Of a DNA stretch of 64,000 nucleotides, positions 33,905 to 42,397 are shown in pieces; the first letter of the stretch is position 1, and each line of letters begins with the position of its first letter. The notes below the pieces were generated by a model, which saw only the letters and a program-made list of their open reading frames with translations, was not told where the DNA came from and ran no database searches. The stretch comes from Taklimakanibacter albus (GTDB lineage Bacteria; Pseudomonadota; Alphaproteobacteria; Rhizobiales; Aestuariivirgaceae), in the NCBI RefSeq assembly GCF_016595235.1, contig NZ_JAENHL010000004.1:90343-154342 (forward strand), in the 5' to 3' direction. The position numbers were made by a program, and so were the translations under genes.

Positions 33905-33935
33905 AAAGAAAAAGGGCCGCGCGAATGCGGCCCTT
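33905..33935 (-). terminator. Terminator of barrel gene 1
   Basis: Stem AAGGGCCGC / GCGGCCCTT (33912-33935) with an A-rich tract on its left (a T-tract on the minus strand), 25 bp after the stop of the minus-strand gene at 33960. Confidence 0.85.
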
Positions 33936-33959
33936 CTCGAGTTTTACAGTGCTGCTGTA

Positions 33960-34682
33960 TCAGATGCCGAAGTGCCAGCTGAGGCCGACGCGTACGGCGT
34001 GGAAGTCGTTGTCGGCCTTGGCCTTGCCGAGCGCATTCTCGAGCTCGATGTCTTCGAGATCGGTATAGCGGTATTCGATCTTGGCGCTGACGTCGTCGGT
34101 GAGCGCATATTCGAGACCGCCGCCGATCGTCCAGCCCCAGGCAGTGTCCTTTTCCGATTCATTGGCGTTCGGCGCCTCCGATTCGAGCTTGACGCCGCCG
34201 ACCGCGAGACCGCCCGTCGCGTAGACGAGGGCGCGGTCGAAGGCCACGCCGGTGCGCAGGCGCAGCGAGCCGAGCCAGTCGATATCCTTGGTCGCTTCGC
34301 CGATGACCGGGCTGTCCTCTTCCTGACGGATGTCGGCATCGCCGCTGATGTCGGAGAATTCGATGTCACCCTCGACGCCGAGAACCAGCATGTCAGCCTG
34401 GTAGTTGTAGCCGAGATGCACGCCGCCGATGAAGCCGTCGGTTTCGATATTGCCTTCACGGGCATCGACTATGATCTCGTTGTCGCCGCCGCCCGGGCCT
34501 TCCGGGCCGCTGCCGTCGGCGGCATCGATATTCACATCCGAATCGCCCCAGCCATAACCGCCCTGGATACCGATATAGGCACCGGTCCAGTCATAGGCGG
34601 CAGGCGCGTCGACGTCGGCGGCTTGCGCGGCGGCAATCATCAGCGTCGAAGCGGCGCCGGCGAGAAGTACTTTCTTGAACAT
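33960..34682 (-). CDS. Outer-membrane beta-barrel protein (tandem paralogue 1)
   Basis: A 240-residue porin-family protein with a signal peptide (MFKKVLLAGAASTLMIAAAQAA), a plug-like opening DWTGAYIGIQGGYGWG, repeated strands (HLGYNYQADMLVLGVEGDIEFSD, WLGSLRLRTGVAFDRALVYATGGLAVGG, AWGWTIGGGLEYALTDDVSAKIEYRYTDL) and the C-terminal strand VRVGLSWHFGI. It has an acidic loop at residues 48-75 (GSGPEGPGGGDNEI) where the four paralogues differ most. First of four tandem barrels in the same orientation, each with its own terminator. Its upstream box is less conserved than that of the other three. Confidence 0.9.
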   Translation of the reverse strand: MFKKVLLAGAASTLMIAAAQAADVDAPAAYDWTGAYIGIQGGYGWGDSDVNIDAADGSGPEGPGGGDNEIIVDAREGNIETDGFIGGVHLGYNYQADMLVLGVEGDIEFSDISGDADIRQEEDSPVIGEATKDIDWLGSLRLRTGVAFDRALVYATGGLAVGGVKLESEAPNANESEKDTAWGWTIGGGLEYALTDDVSAKIEYRYTDLEDIELENALGKAKADNDFHAVRVGLSWHFGI

Positions 34683-34993
34683 ATGTCCCCCAAAGGAATG
34701 GCTGCGTTGTCCTTCTGAAACCCCGCGCCTTCCGGGTCAATACACTTGCCGGAACTCACTCCAGATTATTATTGGGGTGTTGCGCCAACGACACATCCGG
34801 CAGGCATTTTTCATCCTGTGATTGCCGTCCGGTCCAATCTCAGGTTATCGAGCCGGCCATGGCGGCGGACATAACTTTGCGTAATTAATATCCAGGAAAC
34901 CCTGTACGAACAGCCACGCTGGCGAATCTGCCGGCGCAAAAACGAAGGGCCGTCTCACGACGGCCCCGTGGCTCGAAAATGCAACGTGCAGTT
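34683..34993. other. 311-bp intergenic spacer between barrel genes 1 and 2
   Basis: No gene is visible. The left part must hold the promoter of barrel gene 1 (minus strand), the right part the terminator of barrel gene 2 (34938-34966). Around 34791-34821 there are partial matches to the CACAT...CTGTG box seen ahead of the other paralogues. Confidence 0.6.
34938..34966 (-). terminator. Terminator of barrel gene 2
   Basis: Stem GGGCCGTC / GACGGCCC (34947-34966, four-base loop) with AAAAAC to its left, i.e. a T-tract on the minus strand, 28 bp after the stop at 34994. Confidence 0.82.
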
Positions 34994-35731
34994 TTACAGG
35001 CTGTTGAAATGCCAGCTCAGGCCGGCGCGCACGGCGTGGAACGTGTGCTCGAAATCGACATCACCCGAAAAACCGAGATCGTCGATCGAAACATCCGTAT
35101 TGCCGAGATCGGTGTAGCGATATTCGATCCGGGCGCTCAGATCGTCGGTGAAGGCATATTCGAGGCCGCCGCCGACCGTCCAGCCCCAGGCCGTTTCGCT
35201 CTCGCTTTCGTTGCCGACTCCGTCGAGCGAGACTTTGACGTCGACACCGCCGACAGCCAGACCGCCGGTCCCGTAGATGAGGGCGCGGTCCATCGCAAAA
35301 CCAAGCCGCAACCGGAGCGATCCGAGCCAGTCGATATTCTGCTCCGCCTCGCCGATCGGCTCCTCGTCATCAGAATCGAAGAAGACGTCGGTGTCGCCTG
35401 AGAGATCGGCATATTCGATGTCGCCTTCGAGGCCGAAGACAAGGCTGTCAGCTTGAAAATTGTAGCCCGCATGCGCGCCGCCGACGAAGCCGTCGATGTC
35501 GATATCGCCGTCCTCGGGCGGGCTGAGGATGACCGCGTCCAGCGCCTGCGGCTCGGTCGTTATCTCTTCAATATCGGGACTTACGTCGTTATTTCCCCAG
35601 GCATAGCCGGCCTGGAGACCGATATAGGGCCCGGTCCAGTCATAAGCGGCGGGTTCGATGATATCGGCGGCCTGGGCCGTTCCGATCATCAGCACTGAGG
35701 CAGTGCCGGCGAAGAGTATATTCTTAAGCAT
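34994..35731 (-). CDS. Outer-membrane beta-barrel protein (tandem paralogue 2)
   Basis: A 245-residue barrel protein with signal peptide MLKNILFAGTASVLMIGTAQAADII. It is nearly a copy of paralogue 3: identical runs include AGTASVLMIGTAQAADIIEP, FQADSLVFGLEGDIEYADLS, GEAEQNIDWLGSLRLRLG and VRAGLSWHFNSL apart from one residue. The main differences lie in the first surface loop (SPDIEEITTEPQALDAVILS) and the last loop (SIDDLGFSGDVDFEHTFH). ATG at 35731 follows GGAGGGG. The 36-bp upstream box lies 79 bp before the start. Confidence 0.92.
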   Translation of the reverse strand: MLKNILFAGTASVLMIGTAQAADIIEPAAYDWTGPYIGLQAGYAWGNNDVSPDIEEITTEPQALDAVILSPPEDGDIDIDGFVGGAHAGYNFQADSLVFGLEGDIEYADLSGDTDVFFDSDDEEPIGEAEQNIDWLGSLRLRLGFAMDRALIYGTGGLAVGGVDVKVSLDGVGNESESETAWGWTVGGGLEYAFTDDLSARIEYRYTDLGNTDVSIDDLGFSGDVDFEHTFHAVRAGLSWHFNSL

Positions 35732-35809
35732 GCAAATCCCCTCCAGTACAATCTGAGAGAGATTAAACGTCTGCTTGCGGGTGACTTCAACAATTACCCA
35801 GAGGGAGGG

Positions 35810-35845
35810 CACATTTTTGCCACCGACTGTCGCATAAAAGCTACA
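35810..35845 (-). promoter_or_regulatory. Conserved 36-bp box upstream of barrel gene 2
   Basis: Plus-strand sequence opens CACATTTTTG and closes CATAAAAGCTACA with CTGT between. The same 36-bp spacing and edges recur at 36768-36803 and 37769-37804, each 77-80 bp from the start codon, so it probably holds the promoter or a shared regulator site. Confidence 0.55.
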
Positions 35846-35883
35846 TAATTCTGACTTTACGTAATCTCCTTGACGGCCGTTAC

Positions 35884-35923
35884 CGCCTGAAAACAGGCGA
35901 AAGGCCGCACGATGGCGGCCCTT
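35884..35923 (-). terminator. Terminator of barrel gene 3
   Basis: Stem GGCCGC / GCGGCC at 35903-35920 flanked by AA and TT pairs, next to a second hairpin CGCCTG-AAAA-CAGGCG (35884-35899). The A-run gives the T-tract on the minus strand. Lies 27 bp after the stop at 35951. Confidence 0.75.
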
Positions 35924-35950
35924 CCCTTCGGGATGGAGGAGCTTCCCCGA

Positions 35951-36688
35951 TTACAGGCTGTTGAAGTGCCAGCTCAGGCCGACCCGGACGGCATGGAAGG
36001 TGTTGTCGAATTCGAAGTCGCCCGGAAGGTCGAGATCGTCGGTGGACACTTCCGTCTTGCCGAGATTCGTATAGCGGTATTCGATGCGGGCGCTCAGATC
36101 GTCGGTAAAGGCATATTCGAGGCCGCCGCCGATCGTCCAGCCCCAAGCCGTTTCGCTCTCGCTTTCGCTGCCGGTCTCATCGATCTTGACCTTCATGTCC
36201 ACGCCCCCGACGGCCAGACCACCGGTCCCATAGATGAGCGCGCGATCCATCGCGTAGCCGAGTCGCAGCCTGAGCGATCCGAGCCAGTCGATATTCTGCT
36301 CGGCCTCCCCGATCGGCTCTTCGTCGTCGGATGAGAAGAAGATATCGGTATCGCCGGAAAGATCGGCATATTCGATGTCGCCTTCGAGACCGAAGACGAG
36401 GCTGTCGGCTTGAAAATTATAACCCAGATGGGCGCCGCCGACGAAACCGTCGATGTCGATATCGCCGTCATCGGGCGGATCCAGGGTGATGGCGTCGAGC
36501 GCGCCGATGGCGGGCTGCAGCGGCTCCACATCGGGACTCACATCGTTATTGCCCCAGGCATAGCCGGCCTGAAGACCGACATAGGCGCCGGTCCAGTCAT
36601 AGGCGGCGGGTTCGATGATATCCGCGGCCTGGGCGGTTCCGATCATCAGCACTGAGGCAGTGCCGGCGAAGAGCAGGTTCTTAAGCAT
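35951..36688 (-). CDS. Outer-membrane beta-barrel protein (tandem paralogue 3)
   Basis: A 245-residue barrel, the same length as paralogue 2 and most similar to it, indicating recent duplication. Signal peptide MLKNLLFAGTASVLMIGTAQA, then DWTGAYVGLQAGYAWGNNDVSPD. Variation again sits in the first loop (VEPLQPAIGALDAITLDPPDD) and in the last loop (STDDLDLPGDFEFDNTFH); the strands are kept. ATG at 36688 follows GGAGGGG. The 36-bp box is 80 bp upstream. Confidence 0.92.
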   Translation of the reverse strand: MLKNLLFAGTASVLMIGTAQAADIIEPAAYDWTGAYVGLQAGYAWGNNDVSPDVEPLQPAIGALDAITLDPPDDGDIDIDGFVGGAHLGYNFQADSLVFGLEGDIEYADLSGDTDIFFSSDDEEPIGEAEQNIDWLGSLRLRLGYAMDRALIYGTGGLAVGGVDMKVKIDETGSESESETAWGWTIGGGLEYAFTDDLSARIEYRYTNLGKTEVSTDDLDLPGDFEFDNTFHAVRVGLSWHFNSL

Positions 36689-36767
36689 GCAAGTCCCCTC
36701 CAATGCCGTCCGGGGATGATTAGACGTCTGCTTGCAGCCGAGATCAATCAGTTACCTAAAGGCAGGA

Positions 36768-36803
36768 CACATCTTTGTCCGTGCCTGTAGCACAAAAGCC
36801 ACA
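36768..36803 (-). promoter_or_regulatory. Conserved 36-bp box upstream of barrel gene 3
   Basis: Opens CACATCTTTG and closes CACAAAAGCCACA with CTGT in the middle; same layout and length as the boxes ahead of barrel genes 2 and 4. Confidence 0.55.
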
Positions 36804-36910
36804 CACTTTGCTCACAAATTGCGTGCAATTCCGCGCGATATGTCCCGTTACAGGATTTTACGCTGAGGAATGCTCAGGCTCGATGACCCCGCGCCGAATC
36901 GGCGGGCACA

Positions 36911-36938
36911 AAGAAAAAGGGCCGCTTCGCAGCGGCCC
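36911..36938 (-). terminator. Terminator of barrel gene 4
   Basis: Stem GGGCCGCT / AGCGGCCC (36919-36938, four-base loop) with AAGAAAAA to its left giving the minus-strand T-tract, 25 bp after the stop at 36964. Confidence 0.87.
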
Positions 36939-36963
36939 CTGTCTCTGATCTGCGAATGCAGGC

Positions 36964-37692
36964 TTACTGGTTGAAGTGCCAGCTCAGGCCGGCGCGCACC
37001 GCATGGAAGTCGTTGTCGGTCTCGCCATCGACCCCGAAGCCATCCTCGGTTTCGACACGCACGTCGGACTTTCCGAGATCGGTGTAGCGATATTCGATGC
37101 GAGCGCTCAGCGCGTCGGTCACGGCATATTCGACGCCGGCGCCGAGGGTCCAGCCCCACTTGGTCTTGTCATAGTCGTCGTTGGTCAGGCCCGCATCGAG
37201 CGCATCTTCGCTCAGATCGGTCTCGAGGCTCACGCCACCGACGGCCAGACCGCCCGTTGCGTAGAACAGCGCCCGATCCGCGGCGATACCAGCGCGCAGA
37301 CGCAGCGAGCCCAGCCAGTCGATGTCCTTCTCGCCCGTACCACCGTCGCCGCCGCCGTCGAACACGATATCGACTTCGTCATTCAGGTCGGCATATTCGA
37401 TGTCAGCTTCGACACCGTAGACGAAGCTGTCGGACTGCAGCAGGTAGCCGACATGGGCGCCGCCGAGGAAGCCATTGGCCTTGAAGTCGTCGACATCGAG
37501 CGAGTCGATCGCGGTGAATTCCGGGTCGATGTCGGTTTCGGCATCGGTCTTGCCCCAGGCATAGCCGCCCTGGATACCGATATAGCCACCCGTCCAGTCA
37601 TAAACAGCCGGCGGCGCTTCGACGTCGGCGGCTTGAGCCGCGCCCATCATGAGAACCGAAGCAGCGCTGGCAAGGAGTAGTTTCTTAAGCAT
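36964..37692 (-). CDS. Outer-membrane beta-barrel protein (tandem paralogue 4)
   Basis: A 242-residue barrel protein with signal peptide MLKKLLLASAASVLMMGAAQAADVEAPPA. The strands match its neighbours (YIGIQGGYAWG, HVGYLLQSDSFVYGVEADIEYADL, WLGSLRLRAGIAADRALFYATGGLAVGGVSLE, WGWTLGAGVEYAVTDALSARIEYRYTDLGKSDV) and it ends VRAGLSWHFNQ. It differs from 2 and 3 along its whole length, so it is an older duplicate. First-transcribed position of the array; box 77 bp upstream of the start. Confidence 0.92.
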   Translation of the reverse strand: MLKKLLLASAASVLMMGAAQAADVEAPPAVYDWTGGYIGIQGGYAWGKTDAETDIDPEFTAIDSLDVDDFKANGFLGGAHVGYLLQSDSFVYGVEADIEYADLNDEVDIVFDGGGDGGTGEKDIDWLGSLRLRAGIAADRALFYATGGLAVGGVSLETDLSEDALDAGLTNDDYDKTKWGWTLGAGVEYAVTDALSARIEYRYTDLGKSDVRVETEDGFGVDGETDNDFHAVRAGLSWHFNQ

Positions 37693-37768
37693 GGAAGCCC
37701 CTCAATTTTTCGATGACCGCATTAGAGAGGCACTCACTTGGCGGAGCAATAGCTAGTTTGCTTGCCAA

Positions 37769-37804
37769 CACATTTTGCTCTTTCCCTGTGACATAACTGC
37801 CACA
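37769..37804 (-). promoter_or_regulatory. Conserved 36-bp box upstream of barrel gene 4
   Basis: Opens CACATTTTGC and closes CATAACTGCCACA with CTGT between; third member of the set. The least conserved part is positions 13-17. Confidence 0.5.
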
Positions 37805-37852
37805 AGAATGCAGTTAAAGTTCCGTAAATTCAGAATTTTACGCAGGGTAGAT

Positions 37853-38350
37853 TTATACTTTGGCGCCGTCACGAATCGGCGGCGTGAAAGCGAGCCCCAT
37901 GTCCCAGGGCAGATAGATCCAGGTGTCCTGGCTCACTTCCGTCACGAAAGTATCGACCAGCGGCCGGCCTTCCGGCTTGGCATAGACGGTGGCGAAATGG
38001 GCGTGGGGCAGCATCGCCCGGACCGCCCGCGCCGTGGCGCCGGTATCGACCAGGTCGTCGACGATGAGGACATGTTTGCCGCCATCGGAACCGGCGACGG
38101 CCTCCCCCACCCCCTTGAGGACCTGGAGCTCGCCCTGCTTCTCATAATCATAGGAAGCGACGCAGACCGTTTCGATGATCCGGATGCCAAGCTCGCGCGC
38201 CACCACGGCCGCCGGCACCAGCCCGCCCCTGGTGATCGCAACCACGGCTGAAAACGGCCCTTCCCCATGCAGCCGCCAGGCCAGGGCCCGGGCATCCCTA
38301 TGGAACTGGTCCCAGGAGACCGGAAAACTCTTCTGCCACTTCTCGTCCAT
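37853..38350 (-). CDS. gpt: Xanthine phosphoribosyltransferase
   Basis: Salvages xanthine and guanine to XMP/GMP with PRPP. The 165-residue protein has the PRPP-binding motif [17 protein letters not shown] and the N-terminal strand [19 protein letters not shown]; the hood motif region is YVYLPWD-like ([14 protein letters not shown]). Length equals that of alphaproteobacterial Gpt. Divergent from the phosphoesterase gene with about 120 bp between. Confidence 0.93.
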   Translation of the reverse strand: MDEKWQKSFPVSWDQFHRDARALAWRLHGEGPFSAVVAITRGGLVPAAVVARELGIRIIETVCVASYDYEKQGELQVLKGVGEAVAGSDGGKHVLIVDDLVDTGATARAVRAMLPHAHFATVYAKPEGRPLVDTFVTEVSQDTWIYLPWDMGLAFTPPIRDGAKV

Positions 38351-38473
38351 GACGAACTCCCCATTTTGCTTGTCTTATGCCGCGCCGCCCGGGCCGGCGC
38401 AATCGGGGATGGCTGTCATGATACCTTCACGGGAGTCAGGCCTAAGGGCGCCATAAACCGGGCAGTTTGGCCA

Positions 38474-39298
38474 ATGAACGCACTGACGAGACCCACGACC
38501 CGCTACCGCGCCATTTTCATCTCCGATGTCCATATGGGGACAAAACGGGCGCAGACCCGCTATCTGCTCGACTTCCTTAGGGTCACCGAGTCGGACTGGC
38601 TCTATATCGTCGGCGACCTGGTCGACAACTGGGCCCTGGAAAAGGCCTGGTTCTGGGACCAGCTCCATAACGACCTGATCCAGAAGATCCTGCGCAAGGC
38701 GCGAAAAGGCACCAAGGTCATCTATATCCCCGGCAATCACGACGACAAGTTCCGCGACTTCAAGAATCTGCGCATGGGCCGGGTGGCGGTGCTCGAGGAC
38801 GCCATCCACCATGCCGCCAACGGCAAGCGCTATCTGGTGCTGCATGGCGACAAATATGACGGCGTGGTGCGCTACGCCCCCTGGCTCGCCCGGCTCGGCG
38901 ACCGCGCCTATGAGCTGTCGATGATGATCAACGGCGCGGTCAATCGCGGCCGCCGCCTGTTCCGCCTGCCTTATTGGTCGCTCTCCGCCTATCTCAAGAA
39001 CAAGGTCAAGAAGGCGGTCGAATTCATCTCGCATTTCGAGGATGCGGTGGTGCGCGAGGCCCGCCAGCGCGGCGCCCAAGGCGTCATCTGCGGCCATATC
39101 CACACGCCCGACAACCGCATGATCGACGACATCCATTATCTCAATGACGGCGACTGGGTCGAAAGCTGCACCGCCCTCATCGAGCATTATGACGGCCGGT
39201 TCGAGATCATCGAATGGGCGAAGCTGCGTGACACCCTGCTTCTGGAGAACGCCCATGCGGATAGTCATCGTAACGGACGCCTGGTCCCCGCAAGTTAA
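38474..39298 (+). CDS. UDP-2,3-diacylglucosamine diphosphatase-like metallophosphoesterase
   Basis: A 274-residue calcineurin-type phosphoesterase. All five metal motifs are clear: SDVHMG, GDLVDNW, PGNHDD, VLHGDKYD and GHIHTPDNR. This matches the LpxH family, which cleaves UDP-2,3-diacylglucosamine in lipid A synthesis. Many rhizobia use LpxI instead and keep this paralogue beside a glycosyltransferase, so the exact substrate is open. ATG at 38474 gives the sensible start. The last 44 bases overlap the glycosyltransferase gene. Confidence 0.85.
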   Translation: MNALTRPTTRYRAIFISDVHMGTKRAQTRYLLDFLRVTESDWLYIVGDLVDNWALEKAWFWDQLHNDLIQKILRKARKGTKVIYIPGNHDDKFRDFKNLRMGRVAVLEDAIHHAANGKRYLVLHGDKYDGVVRYAPWLARLGDRAYELSMMINGAVNRGRRLFRLPYWSLSAYLKNKVKKAVEFISHFEDAVVREARQRGAQGVICGHIHTPDNRMIDDIHYLNDGDWVESCTALIEHYDGRFEIIEWAKLRDTLLLENAHADSHRNGRLVPAS

Positions 39299-40319
39299 CG
39301 GCGTCGTGCGCACGCTGCGCGCGGTCACCGCCGAGCTGCAGAAACGCGGGCATCAGGTCCATGTCCTGTCGCCGGAAGGCCGGCGCACCGTGCCGATGCC
39401 CTACTATCCCGAAATCCGGCTGGCGCTCACGCCGTCCCGCGTGCTTGGCCGCGAGATCAGATCGCTTTCTCCCGATGCGATCTATATCGCCACCGAAGGC
39501 CCGCTCGGCTGGGCGGCGCGGCGGTTCTGCCGGCGCGCGAACATCCCCTTCACGTCCGGCTTCCATACCCGCTTCGCCGACTATCTCGCTTTGCGCGTGC
39601 CGATACCCGGTCTCGTCTCCGCCTCGTGGTCGATGCTGCGCGATTTTCACAAGCCCAGCCAATGCGTGCTGGTGCCGACCCGCAGCGTCGCCGAGGATCT
39701 CGAGCGCCGCGCCTTCACCAATCTCAAAGTCTGGACGCGGGGCGTCGACCACACGCTGTTCACGCCGGGCAAGCGCGCGGCGCTCGACTACCCGCGCCCG
39801 ATCATGCTGCATGCCGGCCGGATTGCACCGGAGAAGAACATCGAGGCGTTTCTGAGCCTCGATCTGCCCGGCACCAAGCTGCTCGTCGGTGATGGCCCGC
39901 AGCGGGCCGATCTCGAGAAGCGTTTTCCCGATGCGGTCTTTCTGGGCTTCCGCTTCGATCAGGATCTCGCCCGCCTGATGGCGTCGGCCGATGTCTTCGT
40001 CTTTCCGAGCCTCACCGACACATTCGGCCTCGTGATGCTCGAGGCCATGGCATCGGGCACGCCGGTCGCCGCCTTCGACGTGCCGAGCCCGATCGACGTG
40101 GTCGCCGACGGCGTGACCGGGGTGGTGGACAAACATCTGAAGCTCGCGATCCTGCGCGCCCTCGCGCTCGACCGCGGCAAGGTCCATGACGGCGCCCAGG
40201 CTTTCACCTGGGAGCGCACCGCTCAGATCTTCGAAGAAAGCCTGAAGCCGATCCCCGGGTCATCCGGGCGCGCGGCCAATGGCATCACGACCAGCCTCGC
40301 ACCTTCCCGTTCCGGGTGA
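39255..40319 (+). CDS. Glycosyltransferase family 4 (GT-B fold)
   Basis: A 354-residue retaining GT4 enzyme. N-terminal landmarks are MRIVIVTDAWSPQVNGVVRTL, and the C-terminal nucleotide-sugar domain is MLHAGRIAPEKNIEAFLSLDL ... VFVFPSLTDTFGLVMLEAMASGTPVAAFDVPSP with the EX7E motif. The type is close to SqdX/MgtA-like enzymes that glycosylate membrane lipids. Its start (ATG 39255 with GGAG upstream) lies inside the phosphoesterase gene in another frame, which implies co-translation. Its end overlaps the convergent CinA-type gene by 35 bases. Confidence 0.88.
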   Translation: MRIVIVTDAWSPQVNGVVRTLRAVTAELQKRGHQVHVLSPEGRRTVPMPYYPEIRLALTPSRVLGREIRSLSPDAIYIATEGPLGWAARRFCRRANIPFTSGFHTRFADYLALRVPIPGLVSASWSMLRDFHKPSQCVLVPTRSVAEDLERRAFTNLKVWTRGVDHTLFTPGKRAALDYPRPIMLHAGRIAPEKNIEAFLSLDLPGTKLLVGDGPQRADLEKRFPDAVFLGFRFDQDLARLMASADVFVFPSLTDTFGLVMLEAMASGTPVAAFDVPSPIDVVADGVTGVVDKHLKLAILRALALDRGKVHDGAQAFTWERTAQIFEESLKPIPGSSGRAANGITTSLAPSRSG

Positions 40320-41046
40320 GCTCGACCGCCATCTGACGCACTTCGTTCATCGCGGTGGCGAGAGCCGACTGATCGCGCGAGCGCAAAACGAGATTGGTGG
40401 CGAAGCCTTGCGGGCTTTCGAACGGGTATGAGCCGATGATGACTTCGGGCGAGCGCTCCTGGATGTCCTTGAGTGGCTTCGCCACATCGCCCTCGCCGCC
40501 CTGGATGGTGATGGTCTGCGACAGGACCGGCGCGCCGCGCTCGAGCCTGGGCGCCACTTCCTCCATCATCGCGTTCATCACCTTGGGGATGCCGGCCATC
40601 ACGAAGACATTGCCGATCTGGAAGCCTGGCGCCTTCGATACCGGATTGGCGATGAGGCTGGCGCCTTTCGGCGTTCGCGCCATGCGCATCCGCGCCTCGT
40701 TCGGCTCGCGCCCGATTTCCTTGAAATGGCCGAGCAGGATCTCGACCGCTTCCGGATGATGATCGATCGGCACACCGAAGGCCTTCGCCACCGCATCGGC
40801 GGTGATGTCGTCATGGGTCGGTCCGATGCCGCCGGTGGTAAAGACATAGGTGTAACGCACCCGCAGCGCATTCAGCGCCGCGACGATCTCGTCCTCGATA
40901 TCGGCGACGACGCGCGCCTCCTTGAGATCGATGCCGAGCACGGTCAGGTAATCGGCGATGAAGCCGAGATTCTTGTCCTTGGTGCGGCCGGAGAGGATTT
41001 CATCCCCGATCAGGAGGACGGCGGCGGTGGGAGCATGCTGTGCCAT
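40285..41046 (-). CDS. CinA-type molybdopterin-binding-fold protein
   Basis: A 253-residue protein with the MoCF/CinA N-terminal domain (AVLLIGDEILSGRTKDKNLGFIADYLTVLGIDL, YTYVFTTGGIGPTHDDITADAVAKAFG, FQIGNVFVMAGIPKVM). It lacks the C-terminal nicotinamide-nucleotide amidohydrolase domain of full CinA, so it is the short form widespread in Alphaproteobacteria; pyrophosphatase or ADP-ribose-type activity is plausible. ATG at 41046 is the first good start. Confidence 0.88.
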   Translation of the reverse strand: MAQHAPTAAVLLIGDEILSGRTKDKNLGFIADYLTVLGIDLKEARVVADIEDEIVAALNALRVRYTYVFTTGGIGPTHDDITADAVAKAFGVPIDHHPEAVEILLGHFKEIGREPNEARMRMARTPKGASLIANPVSKAPGFQIGNVFVMAGIPKVMNAMMEEVAPRLERGAPVLSQTITIQGGEGDVAKPLKDIQERSPEVIIGSYPFESPQGFATNLVLRSRDQSALATAMNEVRQMAVELTRNGKVRGWS

Positions 41047-41080
41047 GACGGCGTAGCTGTGCCATCGCCGGATGTCTCTG

Positions 41081-42397
41081 TCAAAGGGCCTCGAAGCGGA
41101 TATGCGGGTTGAGGATTCCGGCGGGATCGAGGGCACGGCGCAGCCGGTTCATGACGTCAATCTCGGCCGCATCGCGCGATCGCCAGAGGTGATGCATTTT
41201 TTCACGCCCGATCCCATGTTCGGCTGAAATCGAGGACGGTTGGACATCGGCAAGCGGACCATAGACGCAGTGCTCGATGGCTTCATCTCCCTGCCCGCCG
41301 GACGGCTCGTAGCCGATCATGAAGTGGACATTCCCATCGCACAGATGGCCGAAGCTGTAGAGCGTCGAGGGATTCGGAAGCCGCGCCAATGCTACCTCGA
41401 CCTTGACGAGATACTGCGCGAAGTCGCCAGGCCGCAAGCTGACATCGAAGGACAATACGCGCGGATGAGAGTGCTCGATGATCTCGGAGGCATCGCGGAT
41501 GGCCCAGAGTGCCGCTTCCTGTGCGGCCGTCTGGGCGACCGCGCCATCCGCCACCCCATCGAGAGCTTCAAGGGCGGCCAGAAGCAGATCGTTTGTTTCC
41601 TCGCCGGCCTCGATCTGTACCAGAAGATAGATCGGATGCTCATCGGACACCGGCAAGGGCGCGTCTTTCAGGAGCGCCCGCGCCGTGCGGGCATAATAGC
41701 TCCGCCACATGATCTCGACGGCGGAGAGTACTTGGGCATAACGCGATCGCAAGGTGTCGGCAGCCTTCATCGCGGCATCGAAGCTTGCAAACGCCAAAAG
41801 CGCGCTGGCGCTGGCACCCGGTGAAGGCGCCAGCTGCAGGAGCGCCTGCGTGACCACACCGAGCGTTCCTTCCGATCCGACGAATATCTGCTTGAGATCG
41901 TAGCCGGCATTGTTCTTCGGCAGTCCGCGCAGATCACTAAGGACCGTGCCGTCGGCCAGAACCACTTCGAGGCCGGCGATATTCTGCCGCATCATCCCGT
42001 AACGCAGCACCCGGCTGCCGCCGGCATTGGTCGCCACATTACCGCCAATGGTGCAGGAGCCACGCGCGCCGAGATCGACGCCGAAACGCAAGCCCTTCCG
42101 GCCGGCCCAGTCCTGCACGGCCTCGAGCTTGGCGCCGGCCCCGCACAACACTTGCCGTCGCTCGACATCGACGGGATGAAGACCGGTAAGGCGCTCGGTC
42201 GACAATGTTACCTGTCCGTCCTCGGCGCGCGTCGCATCGACTAGCCCGGTCCGCCCACCCACAGTCACTACCGGCATCTTCTCATGGCTCAACAGCGCCA
42301 GACAGCGCGCGACCTCCTCTGTCGAGCCGGGCCGCACCGTGAGATCGAAAACATGCGTCGCCCCGACGATGTCCGCCAGCGCTGATTCAATCTTCAC
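41081..42397 (-). CDS. FAD-linked oxidase (GlcD / D-2-hydroxyacid dehydrogenase type)
   Basis: A 438-residue flavoprotein of the VAO/PCMH family. The FAD segments are VTVGGRTGLVDATRAEDG and LGARGSCTIGGNVATNAGGSRVLRYGMM; the C-terminal FAD-oxidase domain includes FGHLCDGNVHFMIGY and SISAEHGIGREK. Family members oxidise D-lactate, glycolate or D-2-hydroxyglutarate. The GTG at 42397 overlaps the stop of the decarboxylase gene (GTGA); no ATG nearby fits. Last gene of the catabolic region. Confidence 0.9.
   Translation of the reverse strand: MKIESALADIVGATHVFDLTVRPGSTEEVARCLALLSHEKMPVVTVGGRTGLVDATRAEDGQVTLSTERLTGLHPVDVERRQVLCGAGAKLEAVQDWAGRKGLRFGVDLGARGSCTIGGNVATNAGGSRVLRYGMMRQNIAGLEVVLADGTVLSDLRGLPKNNAGYDLKQIFVGSEGTLGVVTQALLQLAPSPGASASALLAFASFDAAMKAADTLRSRYAQVLSAVEIMWRSYYARTARALLKDAPLPVSDEHPIYLLVQIEAGEETNDLLLAALEALDGVADGAVAQTAAQEAALWAIRDASEIIEHSHPRVLSFDVSLRPGDFAQYLVKVEVALARLPNPSTLYSFGHLCDGNVHFMIGYEPSGGQGDEAIEHCVYGPLADVQPSSISAEHGIGREKMHHLWRSRDAAEIDVMNRLRRALDPAGILNPHIRFEAL

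Noticed and set aside
33585-37692. Genomic island integrated at tRNA-Leu
   Set aside because: No integrase, no second copy of the tRNA end as att site within the window, and base composition of the barrel genes does not differ clearly.
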